IMG/VR virus record: IMGVR_UViG_3300032288_006424
Span: 1 to 20,174 of that record
Direction: 5' to 3' (one strand)
Origin: a virus
Length of the DNA stretch: 20,174 nt
Below, one piece after another: positions 19,201-20,174 of the stretch. Each line of letters begins with the position of its first letter. Positions within the stretch are counted from its first letter, which is position 1. A model generated the notes under the pieces. The model was not told where the DNA came from. It searched no databases and saw nothing but the letters and a program-made list of their open reading frames with translations. A program made the translations under genes and the position numbers.

Positions 19201-20174
19201 GACACTACATATTGGCAGCCCATCAATTGGAGTCGGGTCATGTCGCAAGATATTGTTGATGCGGCAGTGCCCAATGCCACCTCATCAGTGACCATGGATC
19301 TGGATTTTGTTGGAGATGGGACTACTAAACAGTTTACTGTTGGCACACTATATGATGCCACCGACACTCCTCTAGTCTATGTCAACAATGTCAAGAAGGT
19401 CTTCAATGTTGATTATACCTTTGATGTGGATGCAGGCACCATTGATTTTGTGACAGCCCCAGCAGATAATTCAATAATTGATATCATAGGAAGCCAACTG
19501 GTGATTTCTGTGATCAACACGGATGCAGCACCTGTTGGCAACAAACTAGAGATCACACCAGGAAGTACCACCAATGGCAGCGGTGCAGGATCACTGTTCC
19601 AGATTCTGGAGTTTGACCAAGAAGATTATGCCCACATCCAGACACTGACCAGCCCAGTGCCGCAGGATTTTGCCCAGTTTGGCTACAGCGTTTTCATCAG
19701 TGATAGAACTACCGATTTAGTAGTTGGCGCTCCAAATGCATCACCTATCCAACCTACTACCTTCGACAACGGAACCACATACTTCGATTCTGAGAGCACG
19801 AATTTCATAAATGTCGTCAGCAACAGCGGAACCGTCTATACTTTTGATTATCTATCATCATCCACCAATGCGGCCAACAACCCTGGGCAGTTTGTCTTTG
19901 GACAACAGATTTTCAATCAGACGATCGCCAGCGGGGATGAATTTGGTTCGGCAGTAAATTACACCACGGGCATTTTGCTAGTGGGCTCACCAGGCACTGA
20001 CATTGACAATGAAATCTCGGCCGGCGATATACATGAGTTTGATAATCTATCACAAAGTCCTGCCTGGGCTGTGATCCGCAGGCAAGTACCAGTGGTTGAT
20101 ATCGATCTCATGAATACTGTGTTCATGTATGATCGGTTAAGCAATGCCACAAAACAGTATTTTGATTTCTTTGA
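10225..20174 (+). CDS. Giant virion structural protein at the gene 7 position (partial, 3' end outside window)
   Basis: The frame starts with ATG at 10225, overlaps the gene 6 stop, and has AGGTGA at 10213-10218. It stays open for 3316 complete codons to the window end. Residues 1-150 (LLPEIFRTETNRQFLAATLD, then DKFVNYSQYYWLPSGPD) are of a type I know from large structural proteins after gp6 in marine T4-like phages. Further landmarks are a beta segment TLVRGGNYTFTVNQTGTPFY (176-195), GSGYNVGDILTISGDQLGG (459-477), VPNTPTKMGLYGAYRPEIYL (1379-1398), and GPVENAWRTSSAWPFAVMRL (1625-1644). Two carbohydrate-binding-like motifs (2028-2064, 2966-2997) and seven FG-GAP blades (2436-3272) follow. T4 gp7 has 1032 residues and I see no direct similarity to it, so the gp7 role rests on position only. 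Likely roles are peripheral wedge scaffold and receptor contact. The visible end (VVDIDLMNTVFMYDRLSN) is a conserved-looking block, so much more sequence probably follows. Confidence 0.85.
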   Translation, partial: MVQRRTVDLLPEIFRTETNRQFLAATLDQLTAEPNLKRTQGYVGRRVGPGVNPADNYVTEPTAVRQDYQLEPAVTFFEPETNRALDAITYPGMIDALNLLGANTQRQDRLWESQYYTWDPFCDLDKFVNYSQYYWLPSGPDSVDVFTGIVPLTDAWEVTRGQTSYTFSDVAGNNPTLTLVRGGNYTFTVNQTGTPFYIQAALGISGLMPGTDNISSRGVMGVLNNGEDNGTVTFDVPFKDAQSFYTNMPYTGQAAGKPAGTVDLLTNLNFDQINNVYVNTFLAQNPSGIDGVTGLDGLTVAFLNQEPDPESGGWLLTTQFDPESQMSFTVPTGNRSGSISVVSATFDNINDTATFFFAAISGSAPFVPGCQIQVTGASPSDYNGTWTVLSCTIDSVTVAANGITASWLAGGVMQGLGLFQNLTTTTSGSGVGAQITVNLPLGSGSYADIDASVIVSSPGSGYNVGDILTISGDQLGGTTPANDLSLVVTANSNNGQIGSFDTQTYDQTTVLSVADRYSIWLIQYQYDNDGNAILQLTPVLPVSQLTKFRILFGTQYSNTAWFKNAIGYFEQIPLLTASLDTLYYQDATNPLLFGKIQLIDQSDFTPINVDDIIGAKNYTSPNGVIFTNGLKVQFRGTTNPTNYSNLEYYVEGVGSGPGIDARVGFIDGEAYFGPWHYYLGQKLTGAVHTDTTFQQYIYDTVAESLANQGAGYPEGAPLPNEPQQGATLGNGIRLLPVTDFVTPETYTVSATVPFDSLPYDVGNYDSTLNAPVVPDYLTVNRASRDLNAWTRSNRWFHRDVIQATADYNNQIAVFDNAQRAKRPVIEFRANMRLWDFGTQGKQPVNIIDFGQSNALLNVNGSTFYATDGYALVDGSTVIFAADEDPDVRNRVYLVRFIDPDGLTTTQPVIDLEPLTFGQALVDQNVVILSGNTLQGKSYRFDGADWILAQQKTSVNQAPLWDVFDSLGRSLGDRDTYPSTTFEGSKLFGYALGGTSQTDQVLGFALKYLNINNVGDIVFDNYFYNDTFLYVQNNVSTTENISIGTARQYIDRTLFSGLIGWQTAAQENRSRQIFRFVYDGTPLILDVPIDQESIFAPLQIFQGTEFIDPTQYTVNLPGNGSTVITLTDSPIIGEIIEVQAISDVASEVAFYQVPLNLENNPLNEDSTAFTLGTIRTHYQGIGQNLRTIQGAIDGANNTRDLGDILIYGDNIVQHSAPLTLAGSFLRRRQYEAAASIQFNSNEYQKFKARLISLAANGDYVNNTPTQVLDSVLDEISSTRTDISPFYWSDMLPHGGNYTTTTYTYSVISTPTFPTQQTYNFTQSNYQALSVYLNGTLLQRGSDYTVAEDAANFTITSALIVGDAIVVREYSATYGSYVPNTPTKMGLYGAYRPEIYLDETYITPTMCIRGHDGSVTVAYGDYRDDVLLEFENRIFNNIKIVTPIPLTADEVIPGQFRETEYSLSEINTILAPDFLSWVGWNKLNYTEQTYLNDDGFTWNYSQSANKLSSDPLPGGWRGIYNYFYDTIYPNTRPWEMLGFSEEPTWWQDYYGPAPYTSGNTVLWQDLSQGLVRDPNGEYILPQYIRPNLLDVIPSDTEGALIPPIDSTVGNYDRTSFRRSWIFGDDGPVENAWRTSSAWPFAVMRLLMLVKPAKFFSLFGDRDRYVYDETLGQYLWNQRYRLDSANLSPLYGDGTSRASYINWVIDYNRQLGVNSTTTLTDFLANTDVRLAWRVAGFTDKRLMKIYTERSTPNSQNESLLLPDESYQILLYKNQPFQQAAYSSIIVQTTTDGWQVFGYSAFTPYFQILTSVPNGNTFLVEAGGASARIALDHSSDVVQVPYGYTFTNRTAVCDFIYSYGLFLSQQGFVVDTQENGYTMDWTQMCQEFLYWSNQGWAPDSIINLNPGALKVSVTRPGAVVDSLTDLRPENLILNQNRQPLPSGELVIGRLDNTFTAQTLSNNTINYLNVSLTSYEHLVVLDNVSIFADLIYQPVTGARQSRVLVSGYISGDWNGTVNAPGFVLNQTDSIIEWIPNRKYTKGQIVKFKNEYWAASTIIEPSQEFDYTLWLKSDFDEIMQGLLPNAANASDQLAGAYSVFSANLEGEVDLFSYGLIGFRPREYMQALNISDTSQVQLYQQFLGSKGTLRSAEIFSYADLGKETAQYDIFEYWAINRAEYGATANRNYIEFRLEQQNLLSDPSTLQVIDPTESSQADQTLLVSGIWKSSDTITSPDYLPTTLLPVADAVFPTAGYVNLDDVDFSIMELGNAASEEFNITGSGTTVWVAKVNNYDWSVYRLQSLTATVLEVSDNLDGRSLAQFDMDHGLVAGDWVIIREFDPVVDGSYRVISTPSLSSIIISLLITGQQTSITGTGIAFTLQTARVAQASDVVTLPYANSVVSGNKAWVDNDGTGHWEVLEKTEVFQINLDTTIDAETAVANNRFGASVTQGFNNLAAMVGAPGYLVSGDDSVLKPAGGVYNYTKATEAASFEFNFIQTLDTADTAGYGSAMDMGDQTWAAVGAPGSDADRGYVAMIYNPPTSTAFLQKQLLIGDIDGRFGTSVAVANNERWLYVGAPGNDQVHVYARIDVESQIITYVTTGLTSVFNYDNSIVVDSGSAADQLVVVLNGQELVPGVTYTTGAGSVILTSVPVVGQSLYIARRTNDTYIGDGSTTTFFVDNIYTLNNLVNEPEAVTVLVNDVLQRLNIDYVITPSGEVDFFSGPALGTAIKLISGTYFRSVHTIQGTGLSTPAQSGSNFGRSVATTTNGRMVTIGCPDQDVTVDGDTYTGAGQVFMVGRTVQNIQVTNATVEIYTSVRNFSSINAPIAVQVNGVYLVEDNGYNLNPQYSVNYTNDTVTISDYDLAVGDVITIESNNFDLVQVITSDNPLEGAQFGWDVDQCFNNCSIYLGAPRDSAVLPQAGKVEFWQNAPRVFGTITSPVAGEISLTADQYLGINGYLVQLSDPVTHNSSNTYIAGDLVKSGSNLFRARIAVPAGTAITDTTYWQPINWSRVMSQDIVDAAVPNATSSVTMDLDFVGDGTTKQFTVGTLYDATDTPLVYVNNVKKVFNVDYTFDVDAGTIDFVTAPADNSIIDIIGSQLVISVINTDAAPVGNKLEITPGSTTNGSGAGSLFQILEFDQEDYAHIQTLTSPVPQDFAQFGYSVFISDRTTDLVVGAPNASPIQPTTFDNGTTYFDSESTNFINVVSNSGTVYTFDYLSSSTNAANNPGQFVFGQQIFNQTIASGDEFGSAVNYTTGILLVGSPGTDIDNEISAGDIHEFDNLSQSPAWAVIRRQVPVVDIDLMNTVFMYDRLSNATKQYFDFF
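16201..16220 (+). other. Terminator-like stem-loop inside the giant gene
   Basis: CTCGGC (16202-16207) pairs perfectly with GCCGAG (16211-16216) across an AAA loop and is followed at once by TTTT (16217-16220). A G-T wobble could add a seventh pair. The shape is that of a short intrinsic terminator, but it lies in mid-gene within codons for ARQSRVL and the T-run is only four long. It may be chance, a pause site, or an RNA-processing structure. Confidence 0.35.
16306..16416 (+). other. Carbohydrate-binding-like motif in the giant protein, copy 1
   Basis: Residues 2028-2064 read WIPNRKYTKGQIVKFKNEYW and then end near FDYTLW. The spacing of aromatic residues (W, Y-x-x-G-x-x-V, Y-W, final W) resembles the short CBM5/12 (chitin-binding type 3) fold seen in chitinases and many phage tail proteins. 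Binding of a sugar is inference; the aromatic pattern is what can be seen. Confidence 0.45.
17530..20040 (+). repeat. Seven FG-GAP beta-propeller blades in the giant protein
   Basis: Seven blades share an F-G-x-S/A-V strand, then 15-17 residues to G-A-P-G or a variant, then a G-x-V-Y-x-F-like strand. They begin at residues 2436 (RFGASV), 2499 (GYGSAM), 2551 (RFGTSV), 2750 (NFGRSV), 2885 (QFGWDV), 3151 (QFGYSV) and 3239 (EFGSAV). The matching GAP motifs include VGAPGYL, VGAPGSD, VGAPGND, IGCPDQD, LGAPRDS, VGAPNAS and VGSPGTD. The form fits the FG-GAP_2 type better than the calcium-binding integrin type, since no DxDxDG loop lies between FG and GAP. Spacing is 52-63 residues for the first three blades, then stretches to 199, 134, 266 and 88 because other modules are inserted. 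Seven blades could close one propeller, but more may follow past the window. Confidence 0.8.
19120..19215 (+). other. Carbohydrate-binding-like motif in the giant protein, copy 2
   Basis: Residues 2966-2997 read YIAGDLVKSGSNLFRARIAV and close with the pair YW. The Y-x-x-G-D-x-V start, a central aromatic and a closing Y-W resemble CBM5/12-type modules. It sits in the long insertion between FG-GAP blades 5 and 6, just before small beta module 6, so it could be displayed as a loop domain on the propeller. Function is inferred. Confidence 0.45.

Larger units (their letters stand above)
13516..19494 (+). repeat. Six diverged small beta modules in the giant protein
   Basis: A module of about 40 residues, with the pattern V-x-V-N-G-x-x-L followed by D-Y-T, a strand, then a P-x-x-G turn and a closing strand, occurs six times. 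The copies are at 13516-13650 (residue 1098), 14209-14330 (1329), 18073-18189 (2617), 18283-18405 (2687), 18682-18828 (2820) and 19372-19494 (3050). Clear examples are VVLNGQELVPGVTYT and VYVNNVKKVFNVDYTF. Two are preceded by GDGSTTTFFV or GDGTTKQFTV, as in phage fibre modules. The repeats are visible only at protein level; the DNA copies have diverged. Boundaries are approximate. Confidence 0.65.

Noticed and set aside
1-20174. tRNA genes, CRISPR arrays, insertion sequences or introns
   Set aside because: Coding frames cover nearly the whole window without interruption, and I saw no cloverleaf, regular direct-repeat array, transposase or homing endonuclease.

Overview
The window looks like part of the late structural region of a T4-like contractile-tail phage (class Caudoviricetes, myovirus morphology), most likely an aquatic or uncultured one. 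All convincing genes lie on the + strand. They are packed almost without gaps: a 1-nt overlap, then gaps of 2, 1, 0, 8 and 48 nt, then a 1-nt overlap. Together they encode baseplate and tail-spike parts. Base composition is near 50% G+C by eye. No tRNA, host gene, mobile element, CRISPR array or antisense gene is supported, so the host cannot be named from this window.

Layout: positions 1-108 hold the 3' end of an unidentified upstream gene. At 108-407 is a short gp53-like baseplate wedge protein. Two adjacent genes (410-1981 and 1983-3803) encode proteins with Ala/Pro/Gly-rich linkers that I read as the two halves of a hub-type structural module; this is an inference. At 3804-6314 is a gp5-like hub/spike protein with an OB fold and a beta-helical spike, no lysozyme domain, and a long helical C-terminal extension. 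At 6323-6697 is a gp25-like wedge protein. A 48-nt gap with a T4-type late-promoter-like element (CATAAATA) leads into a very long gp6-like wedge protein (6746-10225). From 10225 to the window end, and beyond it, one reading frame of at least 3316 codons sits where T4 has gene 7.

The order 53 - 5 - 25 - 6 - (7 position) is close to T4's 53 - 5 - 6 - 7, with gene 25 moved in. In T4, gp5 and gp27 form the central hub and puncturing spike. gp53, gp25, gp6 and gp7 build the wedges, and the gp6/gp25/gp53 core polymerises around the hub. The set here should do the same jobs.

The most distinctive item is the giant protein. Its first ~1700 residues carry segments I recognise from large structural proteins of marine T4-like phages. 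Its last ~900 visible residues hold seven FG-GAP (FG-GAP_2-like) beta-propeller blades, interrupted by repeated small beta modules and a carbohydrate-binding-like motif. This suggests a host-recognition or adhesion role built into the baseplate. I found no clearly separate new 'system' beyond this structural cluster.
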